Of a stretch of 64,000 nt of DNA, positions 37,561-50,851 are shown piece by piece. Source of the DNA: Mycteria americana (lineage: Eukaryota; Chordata; Aves; Ciconiiformes; Ciconiidae); NCBI RefSeq assembly GCF_035582795.1, contig NC_134373.1, positions 13,724,001 to 13,788,000 on the forward strand, given 5' to 3'. The notes beneath the pieces were generated by a model. The model was not told the DNA's origin and did no database searches. It worked only from the letters and a program-made list of their open reading frames with translations. Position numbers and translations under genes: made by a program. Each line of letters opens with the position of its first letter. Position 1 is the stretch's first letter.

Positions 37561-38784
37561 TGATTCCTGCTGTTTTCTAAAATGCTGGGTGGAAAAGTTC
37601 CAGCACGATCTCCAATTCCGGAGGCCACTGAGTCCATTCCCCAGTGCAGCCTCCCATCTGCGATCTAGTCCACTTCAGCCCAATCAATTCTCCTGGCTTG
37701 TCTGTATACTGCTGAGCATCGAGGCAGGGCTTAGCCATTCTCGAGTGCTAGTGGGCTTATTAAGTATTCCTATATGAAGCTGATGATGTGCTCATAAATA
37801 ATATTGGTGGGACTGAAATATGTTTTCTTTCCAGCAGGCTGGATATTCTGGAGAGGAAATGTTTTAAAAAGAAAACAAAATCAGACACCCAAAGAGTGTC
37901 TGAAAGGGAAGAGGTTTTAGATAACACAAAATCTGTCTTAAAAAAAAGTATTTTTTTTATAACTAAATTTAATTCACTAATCTTTGCCCAAGGATAGGGG
38001 AGGAAATTGATTTTGCTTCATTATCAGGATACAGTGTAGAAATGTCACTGAGCCTACAAAGACACTTGCTAGCAGTTTTAAAAGTAGGGCTGGTAACTCC
38101 TGTTTCTGCTGATTGCTAATTTGTTGGGTGCCAGTCAGTAAAAAGGTCATATAATTCCTGGGTAAAAGGTGGTACAGCACTAAGGCAGGCAAAGAAGGAA
38201 AAAAAAAAATATTTGCAGCTTGAAACTCTATGGAAGCATATTGCAGATTTATGCCTAACCCAATGCTGAATTATGGGTCACTGCTGTAAAACCAGAATTC
38301 CTTACATTACTTAATCTAACGAGGTCTGTGAAAGAAGAAAAAGGCCCCAGTTTGTAAGATCTAAGGGGCTGAGACCTTATCTGCACACTTTCCTGTAAAG
38401 CTCCAGGTGCACTGTGAGATCTGTATCATCAGTTCCATGCTAAAAACTATGTTGTTTAAAACAAAACAATCAAAGGCTGAAAAGCAAAGCTCTCAAATAT
38501 CACGAAACAGCAAAGCAAAGGTTGCCTAATGTAACCTTCCTTCTGCCTCCGGGTTGTATGGTATAATACACTGTTTCAGTATCGGACCAGGTACTGCCCC
38601 CACATTCATTTTTTTGGCAAGAGCCCCTGCTTCACTCCAGGCACAGGACCGACAGTGCTCTGCACACAAAGCAGCTCTTCAATATTCTTTTTAATCTTGG
38701 CTCTTCAGCGTGGGGCTCCGGCTTCATCTACTACAAACTGTCGCAACACTGCATGAACAATGAATGCTTTGCACTAGTTAACAC

Positions 38785-38935
38785 ATTTATTCCCAAAACG
38801 TCCCTGTGAAGTGAGGAAACATTATCCCTAATTTAGAGAGTAAGACTGAGTTACTTTCTAAAGAAAAGTAGAAAAGAGGCAGGAAAAGCAACCAGATCTC
38901 TGGAGTCCCAATCAACCACCTAAATCATCATTTTT
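38785..38935 (-). repeat. MIR-like amniote SINE relic, reverse orientation
   Basis: Reads like an antisense MIR copy: ccctgtgaagtgaggaaac, attatccctaatttagagag, taagactgagtta, then aaccagatctctggagtccc. These match the familiar order ccctgtgaggtagg, ttatccccattttacagatg, aaactgag, cccagatctcctgagtccc. Confidence 0.6.
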
Positions 38936-40386
38936 ACAACAGGTCTCTGGCCTTTATTCACACCACACAACTTCTGCTAGAGGTTAGGCAGCAGTGCCAG
39001 AGACATAGCCCCATTCACTGACATAACATAAATCTACTAGCATGACTCCAGACCAATATATTATATGACCCTGAATTTAGGGTGAAATTCAGTCCTGTGC
39101 AGAGGGCCAGCATTTACATCCTTTCTCAAAGGTTTGCAGTTGTGTGTGTGCCTCACTCTCTGATCTTTTTTTGGAAAGAAAAAAGTCATGCTGTTTATCC
39201 ATTAGACACTGCGATCACGTAATTAGAGGCACATGGGTACAGACTATGATTAGAAGGGGCAGAGTAAAGGTTACACTGGCTTCTTGAAAGCACTTCGATA
39301 ATCTAAAAAGTAGGAAATTAAATAACACAATTAAAAAACACAAGCTCTACAGTAAGTCATTTTACCCAATGAATTAAGGAACAAAATAATCTCCACCTTT
39401 CAATCATCATCTATATAGCAAGAGGGTGTTCTGTACACTTGAATACCTTCAATCTGCAAATCAAGAACCTTTTATCTTATTTAAATGCATGTCTTGCTAT
39501 GTGAAAGGAAAGGCCTCAGATTTCTTCACAGAGATACCTGCTCTGTTATGTGAAGGAGAGGACTGAGAGAGCATACTGGTCTCATTCCTTCTGCACTTTG
39601 CCAAGTTTACATATTTTCAGCTATCCATCTGTGTGGCCAGTGGAAGCTTGTGAAAAACCCTAAGCAGTGGAAGTTCCCTGTCCCTTTATATCCGGAAGTG
39701 ATTCCCCAAACTCCTTTGTTCCAGAGTTCATGGTAAACCAGTGTGCAAATAAAGAATGTTTTCCAAAATCATATCTAAACCAAAGCAAATCTGATTTTCA
39801 CTGGAGCAGTGACATCTACCAGTTACCCTGCTGAAGTCACATTTTCATCGCCTGCTTTGAGGCCCATAGTCAAAAGGTCAAGATTGTCAGCTCAGAAGCG
39901 AAAGTGTGGCTCCTCACACACATGCATGCACATGCACTTCCCTGGTCTTTTGAAACACCCCGGGAAGGGAGAAGCAACAACACCCCCCACACTCGGCCTC
40001 TAAAGCAAGTTTACCAAATCAGACATTTAACATTCAAAACAGGTTGTTCTTACAGTTCTAGTACATGCCACGAGCTCCTTTTTCACTGACTGGGTGTTAG
40101 TAAGTTTAAATAAATTTAATTAACAGTTACGAGTGACTGAAGAAAATGGACCTACCATATTCAGAATGCCATTCTTTGCTGCTGTAATTTCTAATTTCAG
40201 CTTTTGAATTTCTTCCTTTAAGATATATTTTGTGTTTAAAAACGTACATAGGCTTTTCAGGGTGGCTTTTAGCCATGCAGCTACTAAGCATCTCTCATAT
40301 ATTAAAGATTTATCTTTGTAAGAGCCTTCTGAATGAAGGGAGAATTATTCCCACTTTGCAAGTTGTGCAGCTATTGTACCCTGTTG

Positions 40387-40480
40387 GTCCCATAGCTGTG
40401 CCTGTACGACGTTACCGCATTCTAGTCCCATAGCTGTGCCTGTACAACATTACCGCATTCTAGTCCCATGCCTGTATTAC
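40387..40480. repeat. 38-bp tandem repeat, about 2.4 copies
   Basis: A 38-bp unit beginning gtcccatagctgtgcctgta occurs at 40,387-40,424 and again at 40,425-40,462 with two G-to-A differences (cgacgtt versus caacatt). A partial third copy with a short internal deletion starts at 40,463. It looks like a recent local duplication. Each G-to-A change removes a CpG (on that strand CG to CA), consistent with methyl-CpG decay after duplication. Confidence 0.9.
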
Positions 40481-43400
40481 TGTGGTATCTGGGGGAGCCA
40501 GGATGCTCCTGGCTGCAGCAGTGTTGACACAGGGAGCAAAGGCTGCACCCCAAGCAAAGACCCTGCAGCTGGACTGAAAGGGTAATTGAACACTTGGAAG
40601 TCAAGACAGAACAAGCTCCGGGCTTTTCCTCTGCGTGGGCAAAACTGAATTGTGCTGTCCTAGCATAAGGGGCTAGTGCCAGCCTAGTGCTGGGCTCACA
40701 AAGCACCTAGAAATAATCACAGAAAACAATCTCAGAAAGTCTATTAATACAAAGACCCAGTGCTTGCTCACTAATTGCTAGAGGTGCTGAGTGAATTTTG
40801 GAGAAGACTCACCCTAGGTTTGCCCTGCTCTTATTGCTCTTCCCTGGCATCTTTTATTAGCCAGTGTTGGAGACTGACTATGGGCTTAGGTGTGTCCTCC
40901 TTTGATCCAAATCGCTGTAGCTCTGCTGTCACACCGTTACGTTATGTCGGAGCATTTCAGCCACCTGGAAGGCTAGGGCAGAGATGGGAACGAGAGCTGG
41001 GGACTGAGCCTTGCCAAGTTGCACTTACTGCTCCAGCTGCCCCTGAAAAGATGAGGGGGCAATGGCAGCCAGGCACTATGCTGCTGGCTCTGCTCCACCC
41101 TGGCAGCAGCAGCTACCAGGGCAGCTTTCCTGGGCCCTGCCACAGCCAAAGGAGTCACCACAGCTTCACTTCTGGTTTGGCTGCCCTTGGTAACTGCCTA
41201 CTTTGCCTATGTCCAGACCTTCCCAAGGCCACACAGAGGGGAAAACTACACCCAGATTCCAAGTCTCAATATAGTAGTGTAACCACAAGACTGTCCTGCC
41301 CGGCTTCTTTCTCAGGCGCATATTGCCTCAGTCTCTCTATGCCAAATACAGCAAAGTGTCTCACGAAACAAGGTTTCCTTCTCCCCTCTCCCCAGCTTCA
41401 AAGGGATATGTTCACTTACTGTTTTAAAACAAGGGATGAGACCAGGGAAGAGCTCTATCAGGAGACTATGGTTTACCTTAAAACCTAACCAAAGCAGGCA
41501 CAAATTCAGTGTAATATTCTCTGGCAGGGTATTTCATGACTAAAGCCATGCTGCTGAAGATGGTACGTGCTCTTCAGCCCACATTCTTAAAACCATGTTC
41601 GCTCTCCTGCCCAACAGCACAGAGATAAGAAAAGGAGGGGATTGTCTGGCCTGTGTGCTTTGCCTGGTAAACAAGTAACCGCTGTAGCACAGATTACAGT
41701 GCACACACTGTCTCTCCTTGTGCTTACCCACACCTACATCTCTGCTCTAGGTGCACCATTCCCGTGGATTGCAATGGTCTCTGATCATTACAGAGCATCC
41801 TCCAATGTAATCTCCAAGACTAGGAAAATAAGGGAAGAATTTCTGTCAGCTGCCGAGTCAATGAGAGCTTCAGTAATTCAAAAGGACAACATTTCTACCA
41901 ATGGAAGCATGATGCACGGTGTGCTAATGCCCAAGCTCGCTGATCGCTCTGTACCCCAAATTCTGCCAGACGCAGACAGACATGATTGCTACAGGCTTTC
42001 TCAACTTTCATGCAAACTCTGAATCTCCAGAAATCCCAACATATGTAACCCTTGAGGAGGCTTAACGTGAATTCTTTGCTCCCATTGTTCTCCCATTCAC
42101 ATGTTGGGAGACTTCTTCCTGCTTCCTCCTTGTCAGAGGAGACAGCTTCAACAATATGGATTTTATTGTACACCCCCTACATCCCACTTCTGCCCCTTGT
42201 CAATAGCACAGAGGCCCAAACGCCATCTCAGCTGCAAAGAGGAAATGACTATTCACAAGACACAAAGGTTTATGGATTTCTGCCTAACAAAAGATTATTT
42301 CTAAGCAGACTCTTCATGTACTGATGTCTCATCTCTTCCAGTAGGAAAGCCGGCAGCCTCCAGTATGCTCAACACAACAAGTGAGAGCACTCTCCAGGGC
42401 AGGTGTACTATGCAAGGTAGCCTCTTAATCTTCTCACATGCACAAGCGCTATTTTTCATACCAGCTGCATCTTAAACACTCGGTTAAGATGGTGATTAGT
42501 GGTGGTGGTAGGGTGTCACAGTGGGAGCTTTCTTAAGAAGAAAAGGCTTTGATTGAGCCAATGAAAGCTGTTGCCAGGGAACCAGATGCCATGAACACAC
42601 CACTCCAGCAGTGCAAGAATACAAACCATGTGAGTGCTGGACTGAGCTTTAAATGCATTTGCTGGTTGAGGCCTGAACACACCATTAACTCTTTGAGTAC
42701 CCGAAAGAGTTCACACAATGAACCGGGAAGATGGGAATCTGTTACAAATGCAGAGGAGCAAAACATTTCCCAATATCTCTCTATTACACCCTGTTGATCC
42801 AAAAGAAAAACAAAGGGGAGAAACTTTTGACCTTTAGTTTTTGACTGGCAAAGGAGGTTTGTTTGGTTTGTAAACTATGTAAGGAAACTTCTCTTCAAAG
42901 TAACACTTAGTTTTACACTAATGTGAAAAGGAATCAGATAAGTGCTCAGATAACCCTATAAAAGTATTAATTTTGTTTTTGTAGGGGGTGTTACACATGA
43001 AGTTTGATGTGCACAGTGTGTTCACCAGTCAGTTCTTCTGCAAGAGGAACAGAATAGCTTAGATTCCATTTTTCCCAGATCTGAGCTGGTTTCCAACACA
43101 AATGTTACCGATTTGAATTTTATCTGATCAGTTGCCAATTTGTTTCAAAGTTAACTTTCCACTCTGATTACTAAACAGCCTTGTACTCTACCGACAGAGC
43201 ATTTTTTTCCTAATGTAAATTCCACAGTGCTCTGCAACCCTACCAGTAAAACGCAGCTAAAGCTCTAATTAAAAATCATGCCTGCCATATGTCAATTCAT
43301 AAGAACTAAAATTAAACTAACAAGGGGCTGTAACCAAAACTTTTTTTGAACACAAGAGCCTGCCTGCTCCGTTTTGAAGCAGTAACATGTGGAAGCCTGG

Positions 43401-46379
43401 GTAGTTCTTGCAGGACAATGACTAGTCCCAAACATTTTCATCTTTGGGCTTCCAGTTCAAATACAGCACAGGTTCCTAAGTACGAAAAGCCGTTCCCACT
43501 CTGTAGTCTGAGTGAAAGCCCCTCCGTTCCCGTGTAGCCAGTACTGGCTGTGTAATTGCTTTGATCCTACAGAGCTGGTAACTGTGTTCAGCAAGTAATA
43601 TGTTGCTGGCAGTATTATACTAAACTCCCCCTATCAGTCTCCATTTCAGCCTTTTTATATCCTGTGGTGATGCCAGCCATCTAGTGAGCTCCGAGTTGGG
43701 GTCCAGTGTACTACTGCCTTTTCATGCCCCTCCCACAGTGCAGAAGGCATGGGGGGAAAGGACATAGCAATACCATTATAATGCTTAAGTGGCCATAAAG
43801 TCCCAGTGTGAGTCCTAACAATCTGAACATAAGGGACAATAAACCTTGGGCCCCTCAAATTTATTCTAGGGGATTGGCAAAAGTGGGTATAGTGCAAAGC
43901 TGATTTAAAATCTTCATGCAACTCCCATGCCAATTCTTGCCCAGCTTGGTGATGATGGAGAATTGGGCTCCAGTGTGTCCACTGGCCATCCAAACAGGCA
44001 CAGCATCTCACTGTCAAGATGGTACTTACTGTTCATCCCCCCAGAGACCCTCGGAGTCCCAGCTAGCAGCTATTCCACGGCTGTATTGCATAGCTGAGGA
44101 CTGGGAGAACACACATACATATACGGCAAACTACAATGCTGAAAAATGCACCACACACTTCTACAGAGCACTTCTGTCTCCCTGGATTCTGCTGTGATTT
44201 ACTTTAGGGTCCACAGGCCTGCTGTGGGCTTGGCCCTGAGACCCTGCATTAGTTACTGTGTTACCATGAAGAGGGGCTGCCTGCCTGCTTACAATTTAAC
44301 TTCTGGGTTTAATCTGCAGATACACATGCCAGGCTTACTGCAGTTGTTCCCATTGCAGCACCCCTGTCTCAGGCAGGACACAACCGCCTCTTTACAAAAG
44401 TTCTTGCGTAACCCTCATAAAACAGGGAAAAACAACACTGCAGCTCAGTTTAGGTTAGCAGTGAATAAATGAAGAACTGGAAGAGATTTCTACAGGCAGA
44501 GCAGAGTTATCTAAACACAACTTTGGCAACATATGAGGGCTAACAGCCCAGTTTTCTAACCAGTTCCATACAAAATCTCTAATGATCAAAAACAGTCAGC
44601 GTCTGCACTTTGTATTTTGAGCCTAAAACATACGTACACACGGCTAGATACTGCATAGTGGCAAAGGAAGCCATTCTGGTGTGCTGGCTTAGTGGGACAT
44701 CAGGATGAAAGTGTCGCTTACTGAACAAACATGGTTCCATAGCATGTCAGTGACCTCTACAGAGCTCCCGTCTAAGATCCCACACAGATGTGATCCTGCT
44801 CAGTTTGCAAGAACAAGCAGAACTGCAGTGCAAGATGGTATTGTTACAGAGGCTAATAATCCAGGCTCTGCACTACAAAGAGGTGCAGATGTACTGAAGT
44901 TACCATGCTAGAGAGTGATATTTAACACTGGCTATTGCTGTCCCCCTCCTACAATGTGTTGCTCAGCTCCTCACCAAAGATAATCACCCCAAAGCATGTG
45001 TATTCCTTACGCTTACACACACACCCGTGCTGCTACGTTAGAGGAACTTAATTGAATTTACAAACTGGAGCCTTCAAGAAACATGAAATGCAAGATGTAA
45101 TTACCACAGTTTCAAAATATATGCCCCTCCTTCCCATATGCATTAAGATGTAACTCAGTTGACATAGCTGCGCATTCTCCTGACACCGAGGATCCAAGGC
45201 TCAGCACAAAGATTACACCTGCTCCGGGACAAAAGTGGCAGTGTCCTGTAGGACTGTGATACATCCTTTGTTGCAGCAAGTGGAAGATGCACAGATAGTG
45301 AGGCAGAAGACAGTGGGAAAAGAAATGAGAGCTTCCTGAATGCTGTCCTGAACAACTAGACTCTGTCCCCAAACATGGCACAGAGTCCCTGTGCTCAATC
45401 CTCAGGCTCCGTACCCAGTCCGGAGTCCCCCCGAGCCCTCTGACCAACCTCCGGCCACAAGTCCATCCTCACTCTCCCCTGCAGCCCATGTCCTCTTCAG
45501 CTTTGCCCCCACTCATCCCTCAGTCCTTCCTTTTCCCTTCCTCCATGCTCAGCCTCCCCATGTCCTCTTCCTCTCCTTGGCACTGGCAATAAGATTTTCC
45601 ATTTCCTTCCTCAGACTCTACTCCTGTTTTCCTTGCTCAAATTGTTTCCACCTCTGCTCTCAAGCCCACCTACATTCAGATCAGCATCTGGTCCTACTTT
45701 GAGTTAACTCGTTACTTTTTCCCAAGCAAAGCTCTCATTACAATCACTGTCTCAATGAGATACACTCTGATAGGCACTGAAAATGCATGTTTTCCATAGC
45801 TGTTCCATACCTACAGATTTAGAGAGTTTATTACGATAATACATTATTCTGAATTTACACACATTTATTTTAATGGCATTTAAAACAGATCTGGCGTAGC
45901 ACTCGAGTGCTGGATTTTTAGTTGTAAAATATATATCCTTCTAAGATATAAACTAACAGTACTCACCAATAAAACTGACAATCATAAAAAGCAATAGCCT
46001 ATACAGCCCCTTCCCACAACATTAATGAAATGTAATTAAGCACTGCTTAAAATCTCTGTGGCACAGTGTTGGAGAAGAATTGCTAAAGAAATGCAAAGCA
46101 GAGAATCAACGCCAGGCTTTGGAAGTAAATTTAGATTGACATTCTCACTTAAATCTCAATTTTCTTAACTTAATTTCTGTTTGGTCCAATTCATTATAAA
46201 ATCATGAAGAACAATCATGCTTGGAAGAAAATTATCCTAAGCTGGGGAGGATTTAGAATGGCTCTGCCAGTACAGGCTCATTTCTAATGCTGTTCTGTTA
46301 TGGAAAGTGTCATTTTTGCCAAATGAAGACAGCAGCTCCTCTGTTTGAAGACATATTTGTTTTGTACATTTTCTATTGC

Positions 46380-46450
46380 TATTTGTATATTGTAAAGCAC
46401 TTTGAGCACATGTAGAGTGAAAGACACTGTATAAAATAAAGTTAAAATTT
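46380..46450 (+). repeat. MIR/L2-like 3' end relic
   Basis: The stretch tattgtaaagcactttgag followed by gacactgtataaaataaa resembles the 3' end of old amniote SINE/LINE families (tgtaaagcgctttgagatcc, then gcgctatataa). The 5' boundary cannot be placed. Confidence 0.45.
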
Positions 46451-49400
46451 GTAGTGTTGTAATATGCTGTAGGTCTTTGTACATGGCAGCAGGGGGCACT
46501 TCCACAAGACGATGCTGAAGTGCAGTTGCCAGACTATCCAGGTTTCAGGACCACGCAGAAGTGCTTACAGTTTGTTCACACCCCACTTTGGAAAGCAGAG
46601 CATGCTTGCACTGAACAACAGCTCCTTGCCCCTCTTGTTCCTACTAAAAATTCTCAAAACAAGTTGAGTAGCTTAGTGAGAAAATCGAAGAAAGAGAAAC
46701 CTGTACCTTTGAATGAGGTATGAAAAGGGCAAAGAATTGCACACCTGAGCACTGGAGGAAGTAAATATCTGAATAGGTCCTGCCATCCCAGTGCTGGTGT
46801 GAGGGCTAAAGAACAGAAACTCCATCACGGGAGTCAGGAACGCAACTGAGAGGCTGAGACTCTTACCTTCCTCTGCAGTTACCTAGGAAAGGTGACATGT
46901 TTCTACACCAAGTTTCTGCAAGAAAACAGTTGAAGAACCAGAGAAAAAGCCATTCAGGTTACATAAAGACCTACACAAACCCATAGAAGATGAGTGCTCT
47001 ACAAAACAATCCCCAAAACCGGTCTCTTCCAGCTCTAATAATACTGGTTTTCTCCATTCTCAGCTAACAATGGAATTCGGAGGGTGCCATAAAGAAAATA
47101 CAATAAAGCAGCTTGGGAAGAATAATGTTATTCTGTCACCTTGCGGTATTTACTGCAGGGCAGTCCATCCTTTAAATCTGAACCTGGCCCTTGAAGTATT
47201 TCTGTGCTTACTTGTGCTCTCCCTAGCTGATGTAAGGATCCTAAATTCTGTTTGCCACCATAGCAACAGAGAAACAACCCCTGATCACAACGAGGAGGGT
47301 GATGGTGGTGGTTCACAGATCCCAAGATGTTGCAAAGCAACCAGAACAGAGACAACAGTAAGTGCACGGGACAGACAGGAGGAAAAAAGTAACCAACTGC
47401 ACCAAATCTCCATCACACTTTTCAAAAACCCAGGACACTAGTCTGGCTTTTCTGCTATTTGGAGTTGCACATTAGCAAGGCACAGAGTTATGAATTAGTG
47501 CATTTCTGAACAAAGAATCTGGCTGAGCGGTCTGACAGTAAGCTTGCAGTTCTAGGGGCAAGATGTGAGCTCGCTGATATTACTGGGGCTCAATGCCTAA
47601 TCTCTCCCTACTAAGCTGTGGCATTGGGCAGCTGGTGAAAAAAGGACCAGGAGAAACTGGAAGTGCATTATGAACCGAGGCGAGTTGCTGTTAGAAAGTT
47701 CTCCATGGTAGCTCTCAGGGATTAAATATTTTCCATTTCACAATGTTAAATAATGTTGAAATAATACTTTTAATGACAAATTATTTTACAGTATCTTCTT
47801 TGCAATGAAAATCGAAATGCGATAATAACCAATGGCATTATATAATAAGAGATATACATGTCTGCTGTAGCTAAAACTGGAGAATCTTAACAAAATTATT
47901 GTTTGGGAAGCCAAAACACAATAAAGCATAGATTTCCGAAGGGAAAAATCCTTGTCTCTGTGTTGTTAAATGTCAGATGAATAGGTAAACCTGTTAGTTC
48001 TAGGATTTGTGTATGTTTTTTTAAGCCTACATCTGTTATACTGATTTAAAATAATACTTTGTTTGAACAGCACATTCCATCAGAGCTTCACAGCAGCTAA
48101 AAGAACAGACTCATTTATATGATGCACTGCAGTGTTGCCATGAAAAGTGAATACATTAGAGCCACAGCCAAAGACAGAGCTTTTTCCTGTGAGTTCACAC
48201 CAACAGCACTCTGCGCAGTGGCCCTAATCTGACTCAGTGGGTCTTCAGAATTATTTCTGAAAGGATCGTATTTTGATCCAGTTACACAGAAAAACTGAAA
48301 AACTAAAAAACTAAAGCCTGCAAGATGCAGATCAAAATTTACCCCAAACTTTCCTCCCAGCTTCAGCACTGCAGTTCTACTAGAGTCAGAGGGGCTAGGA
48401 AGAAAGCATCGGCTTTGCTTATTTTTCACCCTACCTTGAGGTAAATCTTGAATCTCTGCCGTACCTCCCATAAGAATCATGATTATTCACCTTGTTAAGC
48501 ATTGCTATCAGAACAGTCACTCTAAAATGTACCTTTTGGTCATTGAAGCCAGAATATGACACCCTAACTTTACATCAAAAAGTATTGAAACACCTCAATT
48601 ATGAGAATAATTTGGAAACTGCTGCTTTATTAGTTGCATTCAAGAAACCAGAGAGTTTCCCTAGAGGAATGTTGTATGCTTGTATTACAGTTTTCTCCCA
48701 GGGGCCCAAGACAACTGATCTATCAGACCCCTTCTCAGCTACCTCATTCAACGCACACCAACAGACAACAGTCTCAAAGCCTCTATCTTATCTACACCCT
48801 TTCTAGGGCAGCCATTCCTCTAACCTCTGAGTGCATGGGGATGCATCTCAGGCTGAGATGGACTCCCCCAGCTAAGATAGCATAATCTGTTTGAGATGCA
48901 TGTCTGTTGCTTTTCCTACAACAAAGCATGCTAGAGTTTGAGGGAAACCCAGTTTTTTTGAAGTGTCCCCATATTAAGACCATTTTCCCGCAACTCCCTT
49001 TTCCTTGTGTAATTAATCGCCTCTCTGCTGCTGATGACTTAAGGGGTCATGTGGGGAAGAGAAAAATTTCTTAAGCTAGGAGGGGCCAGCATAAAAGAGC
49101 TGTGGACTGATTCGAACGCTACAGTAACACAATTACTATCTCTATAGTGTAGCAACTACCTGTCCCACCTGAGGCCAAGGCCATGTTTCTGTTCACAGTA
49201 GGTGAACAGAGACCTTTCTATAGACATCAATTCTACAAAGAGAAAAGGCACAGGGAAAAACATTTTAAACCAAAACAGATAACAAGCTACAATTGCTTTT
49301 TATTCCTAAGACATTTGATCCCTGAACTATTACATTTCAAATCCATTAATTTCCCAATTAAGAAAAAAGAAAATGTTTTGCAGTAATAGCAGTCATGGAT

Positions 49401-50569
49401 GAGATGCAACAAACCAACACAAGTACTCCAGTCTGCGACCCACGGTCTTGAGGAACTGGTGTGACACAAACCACATTGAATACTGATCTGAATATGGCTC
49501 TAGCACGCAGGCTCATCAACAGACGTTTTTGTCACATTTCTTTGCACAGCAAGGTACTATGCATGACAGACACTGTTTGTATGTAGAACACTTGTAAGTG
49601 TTTTATATGTTCAGTACTGCCCCTGCAGTACTTCCTATAGTTAGGGCACTTCTCAGATCCACTCAGAAGTATCCTAAAAGCACATTTGTTTCGATTTTGG
49701 TATTCCATAGCCCATCAGACACACTGGACGCCAGGTAAAAAATGTGAAGTATCCCTGAAGCACTTCTAAATGGTCATAATTTGTAAATCTGTAAATGCAG
49801 AAGCCTAGGTCCAGAGCTGTTCCACCTGCTCCTCAGCACTGCGGGCAAAACAGATTGCTCCCAGGGCTGAAGGGCTGCTGTGGCTGCAGGAAGGGGAGAT
49901 TCATCGGAAAAGGGCAGAGCTAGGAAGAGAGGGAAGAGAAAGTGCTGCAGACGTAGGCTTGCTGCTCCTGCTGTCACTAGGATAAAAGGAGGGATAAAAG
50001 CCACAACTGCCACTGTCAAATGAGACTCCACCCCGGTGGCAGCAGCAGCAGCCTGGCTTTACATGGCTCTGGTTTTAGGCTGCATGCTCACAGTCACTGC
50101 CCAACGCATCTACTGCCCTAAGCAAATGCTTACCACATCTTTGTCTAGGGCAGGACTTGTCTGGACCTAATCCATAAAACCCTCTTGCAGTTGAGAAGCC
50201 GCCAATTAAAGTCCCCACTGAAGTCACGTAGTGTGTTGCCAGACCAAAAGTGGGCAAAACCTTGATGATTAATTCACAGCCTGACCTCTGGCTTTTCAAT
50301 ACTTCCTGCTGTAGGTGGTCTGTTGGAGAACACCACGGCTCAGGTCCTAGCTGTGCTGTACAGTAATTCTTAGGTACAGACAATGAAGCTTCATTTGATA
50401 GATTTGCTGATGACAGCAGATAAAGCCACAATGGTGAAAGCATGTAAGGAAAGAATAATTTCCTGTGTAGTTAGTAAGCCACAAATTGACAAACTCCAAA
50501 TTGATTAAAGGTTTTGTTTTGCTTTTTCCTCTCCGATGTCTACCCTACTTTTTTCCTTCTCTGTTTTAG

Positions 50570-50851
50570 GATTATTTTAACTGGAAATCTCATGAAAGTT
50601 ACTCCCATTTTAGCAAGACTTCAAATGCAAAGCACATCACGAAGGACTTCTTGGGTCTGTCTCTTCCAAAAACCTACAGTACAAGAATGGGTGCGCTGGT
50701 TCTGTACACTGAGAATCTAGCTGAGCCTTCATGGAAAAAGGGAAGTAGGAGAATGGGTCTGCAGGGACACAGGTGTAGAAGAAAACTACAGATGGAGTTG
50801 CACACCCTTGAAGACTTGACAAGAGCCATCTTGGCATATGGAGGAAAGCAG
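50570..50851 (+). CDS. KIAA2012: KIAA2012 internal coding exon (probably exon 2)
   Basis: A 282-bp exon, open in phase 0 at both ends (94 codons). It is preceded by a strong pyrimidine tract and acceptor (tttttccttctctgttttag) and followed by a consensus donor (cag|gtaaga). The translation begins DYFNWKSHE, contains LPKTYSTRMGALVLYTE and a basic RCRRKLQ patch, and ends LHTLEDLTRAILAYGGKQ. This strongly resembles the N-terminal region of human KIAA2012 as I remember it (LPKTFSTRKGALILY, then ELHTLQDLKEAILAYG). KIAA2012 is a large, poorly characterised protein, and I assign no biochemical role. The gene lies 3' of FZD7 in the same orientation, the order I recall for human. The upstream exon with the initiator ATG was not found. 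Confidence 0.85.

Larger units (their letters stand above)
26076..50569. other. Gene-poor interval between FZD7 and the first KIAA2012 exon seen
   Basis: About 24 kb with no supported coding exon. The longest frame is on the plus strand at about 40,775-41,488 (237 codons, opening with TTG). It has no recognisable domain, no good start and no visible homologue. The first exon and promoter of KIAA2012 should lie somewhere here, but I could not identify them. The interval carries MIR-like relics, simple repeats, a 38-bp tandem repeat and two candidate regulatory blocks, listed separately. Confidence 0.6.

Noticed and set aside
44560..44640. YFEP-like sequence as the end of KIAA2012 exon 1
   Set aside because: The matching frame has an in-frame stop shortly upstream with no ATG after it, and no good donor follows.
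45391..45702. Plus-strand Ser/Pro/Leu-rich frame
   Set aside because: It is encoded by a pyrimidine-rich stretch; the open frame reflects low complexity rather than coding selection.
46463..46717. Candidate first KIAA2012 exon ending in a phase-0 donor (gag|gtatga)
   Set aside because: The phase fits the exon at 50,570 and the end is Lys-rich, but the frame has no ATG between its upstream stop and the donor, and it shows no convincing similarity.
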